Positions 8,972 through 17,054 of a stretch of 64,000 bases of DNA are shown here, one piece after another. Where the stretch lies: the NCBI GenBank assembly GCA_018818785.1, contig JAHIRF010000007.1, positions 1 through 64,000 on the forward strand, in the 5' to 3' direction. Both the position numbers and the translations under genes were made by a program. The notes beneath the pieces are model-generated. The model ran no database searches, was not told where the DNA came from, and was given only the letters and a program-made list of their open reading frames with translations. How positions within the stretch are numbered: the first letter of the stretch is position 1; every line of letters starts with the position of its first letter. This DNA is from Thermoplasmatota archaeon. Lineage in GTDB: Archaea; Thermoplasmatota; Thermoplasmata; UBA10834.

Positions 8972-9685
8972 CTACACTAGCTCGTATGTGATCCGTTCCC
9001 TGTCCTTACCCTTGTTCTCCTTCTTGACAACCTTGATCTTACCTATCTCGGAGAGGGATCTCACATGTGTTCCCGCACACGGACATATATCGAAATCCTT
9101 CACGATGACGACACGCAACTCCCTCACAGATTTGGGTAGCAGGTCCAGGTTGGCCCGCTGTGAATCCACATTCTTCTCAAGCTCCACCCTGTCCGTGGTG
9201 ACTATGTCGACCGAAGCTCCCGAGGACAATATCTCGTTCGTCTTCGTCTCGAGCTCCGCGATCATCTCATCGGTGAACTTGACTGGCGCGAAGTCGATCC
9301 TCGAGCGGTCGTGGTACAACTGATTGCCCACGGTCCTTGCCTTCCAGAGATCGTACACGACACCGGACACGACATGCTGCGCCGTGTGCATCCTCATGTG
9401 TGCGTATCGCTTGTCCCAGTCGAGCACGCCCTTCACCTCGTCTGGCACCAGGTCAGGGTTCTGCACGAGGTGATGCCTAATGCCATCCTTCTTCGTGACC
9501 TCTCGCACATCGGCCTTCCCACCGGACCATTCAAGACGCCCTGTATCGGACGGTTGCCCGCCGCCGAGAGGATAGAATGCACTCTTGTCGAGGACTACAT
9601 AATCGAAGCCGCGCTCGACGACCCTCGCATCGAATTCTCGGATGTAATTGGACTCGACACCCTTCATGTAGAGGAGTTCCGCCAT
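8972..9685 (-). CDS. alaX: Alanyl-tRNA editing protein AlaX
   Basis: About 237 residues homologous to the editing domain of AlaRS. It deacylates Ser- or Gly-tRNA(Ala) in the cytosol. Zinc and catalytic motifs are present: the paired His in RMHTAQHVVSG (about 105) and Cys/His in CPCAGTHV (about 205). The glycine motif FYPLGGGQPSDTG near residue 40 marks the medium-length AlaX-M class. The ATG at 9685 (MAELLYM) is preferred over an in-frame GTG three codons earlier. Confidence 0.93.
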   Translation of the reverse strand: MAELLYMKGVESNYIREFDARVVERGFDYVVLDKSAFYPLGGGQPSDTGRLEWSGGKADVREVTKKDGIRHHLVQNPDLVPDEVKGVLDWDKRYAHMRMHTAQHVVSGVVYDLWKARTVGNQLYHDRSRIDFAPVKFTDEMIAELETKTNEILSSGASVDIVTTDRVELEKNVDSQRANLDLLPKSVRELRVVIVKDFDICPCAGTHVRSLSEIGKIKVVKKENKGKDRERITYELV

Positions 9686-9742
9686 CGTATACACTGTTCC
9701 GTGAAAATATGAAAAGATAGGCTGATGGAAATAGTTTGCTGT

Positions 9743-10384
9743 TCATCCGTCCTTCGGCTTCCCGCAGTTCGGGCAGGTGTGCATGAAGGTCGGGAACTGG
9801 ACGTTGCAGTTCTTGCACCTGACCATCGGGGTGTGTGGCCCGTGTGCCGCCGGGTGCTGCGCACCCTTAGGCGGTGCCTGTGCAGGTGCTGCAGGTGGTA
9901 CCGGTGGCGGTACATATGGCTGTCCCGGAGCCTGTGCCTGGACGGTCCCTGGGGCATAGGGCTGGTAGCCCGTCGGTGCCTGGGCGGCGAGCGCGTCTCC
10001 CAGCTTGACATACGTGAGTATGAGCAGGATCGACGGCAGTGCGAACCCGAACAGTCCGATCAATATCCATACGAGTGTGTCGTTCTTCGCGTCATGGAAC
10101 CTACCCTGGTCGATCGCATCGAGCACGGTCTTCTTGAGGAACACCGATGCTATGAAACAGATCACGAGGGCGAAGAAGCCGAATATGCCCGCTGCGAGCT
10201 TTCCGGGTCCACCATCTATTGCGTATAGTGTGATATCCACGATTGCGATGATGAACCAAATCAGTCCGGCAAGCAGGAACATTATCTGCGCCCACCATGC
10301 ATATCTCCTTCCCTCGGCGACATCTCGCGGGAGCCATGGCGGCGTGTTTCCTGATGCTAGAATCGTGTTCATTGCGTTACTCAT
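9743..10384 (-). CDS. Membrane protein with Pro/Ala-rich linker and C-terminal zinc ribbon
   Basis: 213 residues. Three hydrophobic helices lie at about 30-50, 60-85 and 105-125. A 50-residue linker follows, dominated by Pro, Ala and Gln, and then a CxxC...CxxC zinc ribbon (CKNCNVQF and CPNCGKPK). The low-complexity linker probably tethers the ribbon away from the membrane. The function is unknown; architectures like this are common in Thermoplasmata and Methanomassiliicoccales. The ATG at 10384 is supported by GGAGG about 8 nt upstream. Confidence 0.75.
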   Translation of the reverse strand: MSNAMNTILASGNTPPWLPRDVAEGRRYAWWAQIMFLLAGLIWFIIAIVDITLYAIDGGPGKLAAGIFGFFALVICFIASVFLKKTVLDAIDQGRFHDAKNDTLVWILIGLFGFALPSILLILTYVKLGDALAAQAPTGYQPYAPGTVQAQAPGQPYVPPPVPPAAPAQAPPKGAQHPAAHGPHTPMVRCKNCNVQFPTFMHTCPNCGKPKDG

Positions 10385-10508
10385 TTTGAATGCCTCCTCT
10401 AATTCATCCCTTCTGCCGCCCTGTCAGCGGCATCTGAAGAATCGTGATGGGCGTATATTATCCTTTCCCGCCTTGGGAAGCGAGCCAGGCACCACCTTTG
10501 TAGAATGG

Positions 10509-11600
10509 TCACTGGATGGCTTTCGCCATCCGATCCACCTCGTACATCGCGTCCAAGACCATGCCTGGCGATACGTCGAACGGCATGTTCGACATGCTGT
10601 CCTTGGGATCGCACGCCTTCTCCGCAGCCTTGGGAAGATAGCTCATATCCAGTCTGCCCAAATCTTCGAGCCTCGTCGGCAGTCCGATGGCCATGCACCA
10701 GCGCATGACCCTCTCGATCTCCCCCATGGATCTCTTCTCCAGGATCATATGGACGAGCGTGCCGAAGGCGACGATCTCTCCGTGCTTGCGCACGAGCCCA
10801 GGTACGATAGTCAGACCGTTGTGGACAGCATGCGCGGCCGCGCACCCGTCTCCTCCGAACCCGAAACCGCTCTGAAGCTTGATGGCCTCCACGACCGCTT
10901 CGACGGCGTCCGTTATCTTGCCCGCCTCGACATCCTTCTTCGCCTGGATACCGTGCGTCATGAGCGTCTGGAAGCATCGGAGGTTGACCTCGAGCGCGGC
11001 GGTCGTGGCCAGAACAGGGGCCTTCTTCAGCCTCTGGGCCTCCGCGTATGCGGGCTTCTCGAATCCGCAGGCGAGCGCATCGCCCATCCCCTGGACCAGG
11101 TAACGCGGCGGGGCGCGGGCGACGACCTCCGTGTCGACCAGGACAAGGATCGGTGCCTGGGACAGGTAAAGGTCTTCGATGAACTTGTGGTCCTCTGAGA
11201 ATATGACCGCATCGGCCATCTGATCGGCGTTCGTGGCGCACTGGGTAGGTATCGAGATAACTGGCAGCTGGAGCTTCTCCGAGACGGCCTTGGCGGTGTC
11301 CACGGCCTTTCCGCCGCCGCATCCGATCAATATGTCCGCCTCGAGCTCCTCGACCTTGGCGACCAACTCGTTTATTTTAGCGTAGGTGCACTCGGTGACG
11401 GTGTCGTCGTACCCTGCCAACGGCACGCCGGCCTGGAGAAGACTGGCCTGGATCCTGGCCTTGACCTTGACGAAGCCCGTCCTGCCACCCACCGCGAACG
11501 GTTTGGACCCGTGCTGCTTCACATGTGCGCCCAGCTGGCTGATTACCCCTTGCCCTTGGATGTATCTCGACGGCAGTATGACTTTTCTAGCACCACTCAT
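10509..11600 (-). CDS. GldA-like iron/zinc-dependent dehydrogenase (glycerol dehydrogenase family)
   Basis: A 363-residue Rossmann-type dehydrogenase. The NAD-binding motif IGCGGGKAVDTAKAV (about 85) and the following SIPTQCATNADQ are GldA-like. Metal ligands are the Asp in QGMGDALACG and His in AAAHAVHNGL and RKHGEIVAFG. Members reduce or oxidise glycerol/dihydroxyacetone or related hydroxyketones; the substrate is not certain. It resembles GldA more than the archaeal sn-glycerol-1-phosphate dehydrogenase EgsA. The ATG at 11600 (MSGARKVIL) is used; GGAGGTG lies about 13 nt upstream, and the in-frame GTG at 11621 overlaps that site. Confidence 0.85.
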   Translation of the reverse strand: MSGARKVILPSRYIQGQGVISQLGAHVKQHGSKPFAVGGRTGFVKVKARIQASLLQAGVPLAGYDDTVTECTYAKINELVAKVEELEADILIGCGGGKAVDTAKAVSEKLQLPVISIPTQCATNADQMADAVIFSEDHKFIEDLYLSQAPILVLVDTEVVARAPPRYLVQGMGDALACGFEKPAYAEAQRLKKAPVLATTAALEVNLRCFQTLMTHGIQAKKDVEAGKITDAVEAVVEAIKLQSGFGFGGDGCAAAHAVHNGLTIVPGLVRKHGEIVAFGTLVHMILEKRSMGEIERVMRWCMAIGLPTRLEDLGRLDMSYLPKAAEKACDPKDSMSNMPFDVSPGMVLDAMYEVDRMAKAIQ

Positions 11601-11787
11601 GGATGAACACGGCACCTCCACTAAGCGATAGGTGTGGAAGCGACACCATGACTTACGCCGTATTCAAGCTTGCGCCAGTTGGAAAGTCCATATGTGAGGA
11701 TACCCCCTGTTCACCCCGCAAAGTAATAAATAGACTTTCGAGGATAGTTCCGACCAGAAAATAGCGTTGCGGACTGATCGTTCAGCG

Positions 11788-12597
11788 ATGCTGGACAGTG
11801 AATTAATGAAATACGAAGACTATAAAGACATATATTTTAAGCTCAGAAACCCGAACGACATAGACCACCTGGCCGAAAGCATGAAACTCGACCGGGAGTT
11901 GCTGCTGGTGATATACTCACAGCGGACCGTTCGGGATGCTACCAGAAGATTCTACATCGTCAAGAAGGATATCAAGAAGCTCGCGAAGGAATGGAGAGCG
12001 GGCGTATCAATAGCCAAACTCGCCAGGAGGATCAACTTCCCGCCGGTGCTGCTGGGGCTCATGCTCGCACCGGAGATAAGGCTGACAAGGAAGCTGTACT
12101 GGAAGTACATCCGGGATCTGGATACCTGCCACGACAAGCGACTCAAGAAAGAGCTGATGCAGGTCGCTGAAGAGGACATCATATACTCCCCGAAGGGTAC
12201 CCAGGTACAGAACGAGAGGGGAGTGTGGGGAGAGAAGTTGCTCCAGGACTGGCTGGACAAGAGAGGCATCAAGTACCGCACCGAGGTGGAGCTGAGGAAG
12301 ACCCACACGAAGACCCCGGACTGCCTCCTGGACAAACCCATCCAGATAGATGGCACAAAGATCTACTGGATAGAGTCCAAGGCGTCCTTCGGAGACGAGA
12401 TAGAACTGAAGAAGAATGTCAGGAGGCAGCTACAGCCGTACACCGAGATGTTCGGGACGGGGGCTGTCGTGTACTGGTTCGGATACATCGAAGGTATAGA
12501 ACCGCCAGAGGGAATAACCCTACTAGACGGGTCGCATTTTGAAGAATGTGGTGATGCCCGGGAAGTCGAAGCACCTGGAAAGATTATTGACCAATGA
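11788..12597 (+). CDS. TPD-motif PD-(D/E)XK nuclease, archaeal homologue of eukaryotic CDIN1 (C15orf41)
   Basis: A 269-residue protein. The N-terminal half is helical and resembles two helix-turn-helix units (LAKEWRAGVSIAKLARRINFP). The C-terminal half is a Holliday-junction-resolvase-like nuclease fold with GVWGEKLLQDWL, then the family signature KTPDCLL, then YWIESKASFGD (the E-x-K catalytic pair). The TPD motif and layout match the family of human CDIN1, mutated in congenital dyserythropoietic anaemia type I; that knowledge is from the literature. Its ATGA stop overlaps the start of a Cas4-like nuclease gene, so the two are probably co-translated. The ATG at 11788 is preferred over an in-frame TTG at 11767. 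Confidence 0.85.
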   Translation: MLDSELMKYEDYKDIYFKLRNPNDIDHLAESMKLDRELLLVIYSQRTVRDATRRFYIVKKDIKKLAKEWRAGVSIAKLARRINFPPVLLGLMLAPEIRLTRKLYWKYIRDLDTCHDKRLKKELMQVAEEDIIYSPKGTQVQNERGVWGEKLLQDWLDKRGIKYRTEVELRKTHTKTPDCLLDKPIQIDGTKIYWIESKASFGDEIELKKNVRRQLQPYTEMFGTGAVVYWFGYIEGIEPPEGITLLDGSHFEECGDAREVEAPGKIIDQ

Positions 12598-13619
12598 CAG
12601 GCATAATCGACGGCATGGCCATGACCACCCCTGACCAGGACAAGTACATCTCTGCCGGAGACCTGGAGAAGTTCAGCTACTGTCCTCTCAGCTGGTGGTT
12701 GAGCAAGGAGCACGACCCCAGCAACGACGCGCTCAAGAAAGGCATCACGCGGCACGAGGAGCTGGGCCAATCACTCTGGAAGATCGATGTTGGCGAGAAG
12801 ATCGCCAAGGAATCTGAGAGGATGGTCTTCTGGTACGCCGTCGTCGCGACGCTGATAGCCATCACCGGCCTGGGGCTTTTGCCGTTCGAGGAGGCCGTCT
12901 CCATCAGCGAGATCATGGGTGTGGTCGCACTCATCTGGATCCTTGCAGCATCATTCTTCCTGTTCAAGGCGTCTCGGTCCACGATGCAGAGCAAGCTGGT
13001 CGACTACGAGAAGATAATCCTGGTGTTCGCGATCGTCGCAGTGGTGATCGCGTTGAATGCAGTGGCATTCATACAGAGCAGCCGGGAGATGGCGCAGATA
13101 CTGGAACTTGTGGCGATCATCTGGCTGATAGGCGCATCCTACTTCCTCTACAGATCCCTGATGTCGACCAACATCGTCAGCACCCTCAGGGACGAGTTCA
13201 GGGTCAAGGGGAAGATCGAATACATCGATGTGGACAACTCGAAGGTGTTCAGATCCGAGAGGTACGGACTGTCAGGAAGGCCGGATTACGTAATCAAGCT
13301 CGCAGACCATTTGATACCGGTCGAGGAGAAGAAAGGCAGGACACCCAGAGGTCCCCTGTTCTCCCATGTGCTCCAGATCGTCGCCTACTGCCTCCTGATA
13401 GAGGAGACGGAGAAGAAGGCGCCACCTTACGGGTTGCTGAAGTATCCCGAGCGCGAGGACGAGATCGAGTACAACGAGGATCAGAAGAACCTGCTCGTGC
13501 AGAAGCTCGGAGAGATGAGACAGATAATGAAGACCGGCGAGGCACACAGGAACCACAACAGGCCTGGCAAGTGCACGAACTGCTCCAGAAGGGATGTCTG
13601 CACCGAGAAGCTCACCTAG
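12594..13619 (+). CDS. Cas4/Dna2-like Fe-S nuclease with four inserted transmembrane helices
   Basis: 341 residues. The N-terminus has an early Cys in EKFSYCPLSWW. The C-terminus has three further Cys in CTNCSRRDVC, together a Cas4-type [4Fe-4S] set. The nuclease core shows GRPDYVI, then PVEEKKG (the E-x-K pair), then the QIVAYCLL motif. Between the first Cys and the core lie two helix pairs: VFWYAVVATLIAITGLGLL and VVALIWILAASFFLF, then ILVFAIVAVVIALNAVAF and LVAIIWLIGASYFLY. The protein should therefore be membrane-anchored with the nuclease in the cytosol. No CRISPR array or cas gene is nearby. It overlaps the upstream TPD nuclease gene by 4 bp. Confidence 0.82.
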   Translation: MTGIIDGMAMTTPDQDKYISAGDLEKFSYCPLSWWLSKEHDPSNDALKKGITRHEELGQSLWKIDVGEKIAKESERMVFWYAVVATLIAITGLGLLPFEEAVSISEIMGVVALIWILAASFFLFKASRSTMQSKLVDYEKIILVFAIVAVVIALNAVAFIQSSREMAQILELVAIIWLIGASYFLYRSLMSTNIVSTLRDEFRVKGKIEYIDVDNSKVFRSERYGLSGRPDYVIKLADHLIPVEEKKGRTPRGPLFSHVLQIVAYCLLIEETEKKAPPYGLLKYPEREDEIEYNEDQKNLLVQKLGEMRQIMKTGEAHRNHNRPGKCTNCSRRDVCTEKLT

Positions 13620-13632
13620 AGACGGACTTCCT

Positions 13633-15423
13633 TCACTCGACCGTGACCGTCTTCGCTATGTTCCTGGGCTTGTCTATCGCGCAGCCGCGTTCTTTTGCGA
13701 GATAATACGACCAGAGCTGCAGAGCCACGATGATCGGCACCGGAGAGAACAATGGCGGTATCTCGCGTATGTAGATCACATCGTCCGCGAACTTCTGCAG
13801 ATCGGTATCGCCCTCGTACCCTATGGCGATCACCGGACTGCCCCTGGCAGATACCTCGCTTATGTTGGCGAGCATCTTTTCGTAAGTGTGGTCTTTCGCG
13901 GCGATCGCGACCACAGGGGAATCCTTGGACAAAAGGGCCAACGGTCCGTGCTTGAGTTCGCCCGCGGGGAAACCCTCACCGTGGATGTATGATATCTCCT
14001 TCGTCTTGAGCGCACCCTCCATCGCGATCGGGTAATTGATGTTCCTACCGATGAAGAACATGTCCCTAGCTGAAGCGTACTTCTTCGCGAGCTCCTCTAT
14101 CTCGGACGACTTGTTAAGAACATCCTGGACGGCTCTCGGAAGGTTCCTCAGTTGGCCGATCACGGACCGCTTCGCAAGCGCGCTGAGGGTCCTGTTCTGA
14201 GTACCCAGGTCCATCGCGAGTATGTACAACGCGATCAGCTGGGTGACGAACGTCTTCGTGGCAGCGACACCTATCTCCGGACCTGCCCGCGTGTATATCA
14301 CGTGGTCAACCTCACGAGTGATCGCCGAACCCATCACGTTCGCGATAGCGATCGTCTTGTTGCCCCTCTTCCTGGCCTCTCTGGCCGCCGCGAGCGTATC
14401 GGATGTCTCGCCGCTCTGCGTGATCAACACGATGAGCGGGTTCTCACGTGAGACTGGAGAATACCTGTACTCGGACGAAATCTGAAGGGTCGTGGGTATC
14501 TTGGACAGCTCCTCTATGATGTACTTCCCCACGAGCCCCGCGTGATATGATGTCCCGCAGGCCACGATCTTGACGCTGGAGTACGGAGTGCCCTGGAAGA
14601 ATGGCTCCGTGTCTAGCGATTCTATCCTGCCCAACAACGAATCGTGTATGGCAGTCGGCTGCTCGAATATCTCCTTGAGCATGAAATGAGGATATCCGCC
14701 CTTCTCAGCATCATCGAGGTTCCACATGATCTTCTGAGCGGTCTTCGGAACGACATTCCCGGAAGCGTCGAACACGGTCACACTGGCCTTCGTGACCTTG
14801 ACGACCTCCGCGTCCTCGAGGTAGACCATTCTGTTGGTGTACTTCAGGAGTGCGGTGACATCGCTCGCGATGAAGTTCTCACCGTCGCCCAGGCCTACGA
14901 CCAGCGGGCTCTCGCGTCTGGTCGCGACTATCTCGTCCCGACCTTCAGCGACTACTGCGAACGCATATGTGCCTTCGATCCTCGAGACAGCTTTCATGAC
15001 CGCTTGGACGAGGTCCCCTTTGTACTCGGACTCGACCAGGTGGGCGAACACTTCGCTGTCCGTATCGGACGTGAAAGTGTGACCATCCCTGGTCATCGAT
15101 TCCCTGAGCTCCATGAAATTGCTGATGATGCCGTTGTGAACGATCGCGATCTTGCCAGCACAATCCGTGAGCGGATGCGCATTCACCGTGGTCGGCTTCC
15201 CCTGAGTGGCCCAGCGCGTATGTGCGATGCCGATCGAGCCCTGCATGCGAGGCATCTTGCCCTCAAGTACCGCGATCTCGCCCTCGCTCTTGAACAGTTG
15301 GAGACTCGCACCGACGACCGCGAGACCCGAGGAGTCGTATCCTCGGTATTCCAGTCGCTTCAGACTATCGAGCAGGAGAGGCTGTGCCTCGCGTGAGCCG
15401 ACATAACCTACGATGCCACACAT
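13633..15423 (-). CDS. glmS: Glutamine-fructose-6-phosphate aminotransferase (isomerizing)
   Basis: 596 residues, the full length for GlmS. It makes glucosamine-6-phosphate from fructose-6-phosphate and glutamine. The N-terminal Ntn amidotransferase domain starts MCGIVGYVGS with the nucleophile Cys directly after Met. Two SIS isomerase domains follow (for example VACGTSYHAG and ITQSGETSDTLAA). The C-terminus ends in the usual DKPRNIAKTVTVE. It lies 14 bp downstream of the glmU-like gene on the same strand, so the two form a UDP-GlcNAc operon. Confidence 0.97.
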   Translation of the reverse strand: MCGIVGYVGSREAQPLLLDSLKRLEYRGYDSSGLAVVGASLQLFKSEGEIAVLEGKMPRMQGSIGIAHTRWATQGKPTTVNAHPLTDCAGKIAIVHNGIISNFMELRESMTRDGHTFTSDTDSEVFAHLVESEYKGDLVQAVMKAVSRIEGTYAFAVVAEGRDEIVATRRESPLVVGLGDGENFIASDVTALLKYTNRMVYLEDAEVVKVTKASVTVFDASGNVVPKTAQKIMWNLDDAEKGGYPHFMLKEIFEQPTAIHDSLLGRIESLDTEPFFQGTPYSSVKIVACGTSYHAGLVGKYIIEELSKIPTTLQISSEYRYSPVSRENPLIVLITQSGETSDTLAAAREARKRGNKTIAIANVMGSAITREVDHVIYTRAGPEIGVAATKTFVTQLIALYILAMDLGTQNRTLSALAKRSVIGQLRNLPRAVQDVLNKSSEIEELAKKYASARDMFFIGRNINYPIAMEGALKTKEISYIHGEGFPAGELKHGPLALLSKDSPVVAIAAKDHTYEKMLANISEVSARGSPVIAIGYEGDTDLQKFADDVIYIREIPPLFSPVPIIVALQLWSYYLAKERGCAIDKPRNIAKTVTVE

Positions 15424-15437
15424 TGATACAACGTCCT

Positions 15438-16628
15438 CTATATCACGAGCGCCCTGTTCGGAAGATTCCGCATGATCTTCGCGCCGCTCGATACCTTACA
15501 TCCTGCTCCGACGATCGTTCCAGGCTCGACGACGACGCCGGTCCCGAACGATGTGTCCTCGCCCACTATGGCACCCATGTGAGGCACCTTGTAGAACTCA
15601 TCGGATATGTTCACATACGACTCCGCCCCGGGAGCCATGAGATGCGATTGTGACTTCACACCGTAGCCAAAGACGCAATGGGACAGGTATGAATGAGCAC
15701 CGATGCTGCAGTTGCTCATGACCACGCTGTTCTTGATCATCGTGAAAGGCTCGACCAACACGCTGTTGCCGATGCTCGTCGATGGGAAGATGGTCACATT
15801 GGGACCGATCTCGCACCCGTCGCCTATCAGCACCGGACCGTATATCGTGGTCCCCGACCTGATGACGGTCTCCTCACCAATGCCGACAGGCCCGTTGATC
15901 TGCACCTGCGGTTCTATCTTGCCAGATGTGCCCATCTTGAGGTTCTCGAGACCAGCTGCGTTCAGCTCCAGCAGATCCCACGGATACACCGCGTCGATCC
16001 ATAGCCCGCTCGAGAACACCGGAGTCACCTTGTGTTCCTTCAGGCTCGCGTTCACTGCATTGCTGAGCCCATATTCTCCGGCAGAGATGCAATCGTCTAT
16101 GTGCTTGAATATCGAATCGTTCAGGCAATACACGCCCGTCAAGACCATGTTGGATATCAGCTCGGCCGGCTTCTCGACCACATCGCGTATTCCACCCTTC
16201 TCGATGGTCACAACACCATACTTGGAGGGGTTCTCGCTCTCCGCCACGAGCGCACTCATGCATGTGCCCGCATTCAGCAGATCGTGTATCGATTGCTTGT
16301 CCACTATGTTGTCGCCGGGCAGGACCATGAACTCCCCGGACAGACGGTCCCTTGCGCAAGAAAGCGCGTGCGCGTTCCCCAGCTGCTTCTCTTGGACCAC
16401 ATAGTCGATGGTCGCGCCGAACTTCTTCCCGTCCTCGAAATGGGACATTATACGCTCCTTGCGGTAGCCTACTACCATCGCGATGTCTCTAACATCGTTC
16501 TTCACGAGCGCTTCCACGACGTACTCGAGGATCGGTTTGTTCGCGATCGGGATCATCACTTTCGGCTCGGACACGGTCAACGGCCTGAGCCTCATGCCCT
16601 CGCCAGCAGCCAGGATGACAGCCTTCAT
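15438..16628 (-). CDS. Bifunctional sugar-1-phosphate nucleotidylyltransferase/acetyltransferase (GlmU-like)
   Basis: 396 residues. The N-terminal nucleotidyltransferase has MKAVILAAGEGMRLRPLT and PIANKPILEYV. The C-terminal third is a left-handed beta-helix of hexapeptide repeats (for example GDGCEIGPNVTI and GNSVLVEPFTMI). In archaea such proteins acetylate glucosamine-1-phosphate and make UDP-GlcNAc, supplying N-glycans. Its position directly upstream of glmS supports that role rather than glucose-1-phosphate thymidylyl transfer. Confidence 0.9.
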   Translation of the reverse strand: MKAVILAAGEGMRLRPLTVSEPKVMIPIANKPILEYVVEALVKNDVRDIAMVVGYRKERIMSHFEDGKKFGATIDYVVQEKQLGNAHALSCARDRLSGEFMVLPGDNIVDKQSIHDLLNAGTCMSALVAESENPSKYGVVTIEKGGIRDVVEKPAELISNMVLTGVYCLNDSIFKHIDDCISAGEYGLSNAVNASLKEHKVTPVFSSGLWIDAVYPWDLLELNAAGLENLKMGTSGKIEPQVQINGPVGIGEETVIRSGTTIYGPVLIGDGCEIGPNVTIFPSTSIGNSVLVEPFTMIKNSVVMSNCSIGAHSYLSHCVFGYGVKSQSHLMAPGAESYVNISDEFYKVPHMGAIVGEDTSFGTGVVVEPGTIVGAGCKVSSGAKIMRNLPNRALVI

Positions 16629-16697
16629 CAGAACTCCACCAGAGGAGAAGCTACACTATTGTCTCCATTTAAGCGTTTTGTCCCCTAATCCAGGAGC

Positions 16698-16940
16698 TTA
16701 CTCGTCCTCTCCCTCTTCTTCGATCTCGCCATAGATCTTCCGGTTCCTGGCATCGACCCTTGACGGGGTGGCCTCCTCGAAGCGATCGCATTCACATCGA
16801 ATCATGGTGACAACGTCTCGTTTCGAGCAATAGCCCAGGCCAGGTCCAGAACCGTCCTCGGGTCTCGGGTCCCAATACAGACAGGCGGAACATAGGCGTC
16901 TCTTCTTCGGATCATCTGCGCAAGTAGGATGTGGGGTCAC
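16698..16940 (-). CDS. Small Cys-rich probable metal-binding protein
   Basis: 80 residues with seven Cys spread through the first 50 (CADD, CSACLYW, GYCSK, RCECDRF) and an acidic tail of Glu. The CxxC...C...CxC pattern suggests one zinc or Fe-S site. No family is recognised. The start codon appears to be GTG at 16940, and a TATA-like stretch at 16955-16968 is placed for a leaderless start. It is divergent from the LAGLIDADG gene, and the shared promoter region carries a 10-bp inverted repeat. Confidence 0.6.
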   Translation of the reverse strand: MTPHPTCADDPKKRRLCSACLYWDPRPEDGSGPGLGYCSKRDVVTMIRCECDRFEEATPSRVDARNRKIYGEIEEEGEDE

Positions 16941-16947
16941 GGCGAGG

Positions 16948-17023
16948 TATGTGTCCTATATGATATTTCATGATTTCTGCGCGGGTATGCGCGAATGTAG
17001 TCTAACTGCAGTCAGGACACATA
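16948..17023. promoter_or_regulatory. 10-bp inverted repeat in a divergent promoter
   Basis: TATGTGTCCT at 16948-16957 and its exact complement AGGACACATA at 17014-17023 bracket the region between the Cys-rich gene and the HTH-LAGLIDADG gene. The left arm overlaps the proposed TATA region of the minus-strand gene. A dimeric regulator with two half-sites, possibly the neighbouring HTH protein itself, could bind here; that is inference. Confidence 0.45.
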
Positions 17024-17054
17024 TGCGGTCAGATAGCCGGATGACCATGAGACC

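Noticed and set aside
10509-11600. sn-glycerol-1-phosphate dehydrogenase (EgsA)
   Set aside because: The nucleotide and metal motifs (IGCGGGKAVDTAKAV, SIPTQCATNADQ) match the GldA branch better than EgsA.
12594-13619. CRISPR-Cas adaptation module
   Set aside because: The Cas4-like gene has no cas1, cas2 or repeat array nearby, and no CRISPR array is visible in the window.
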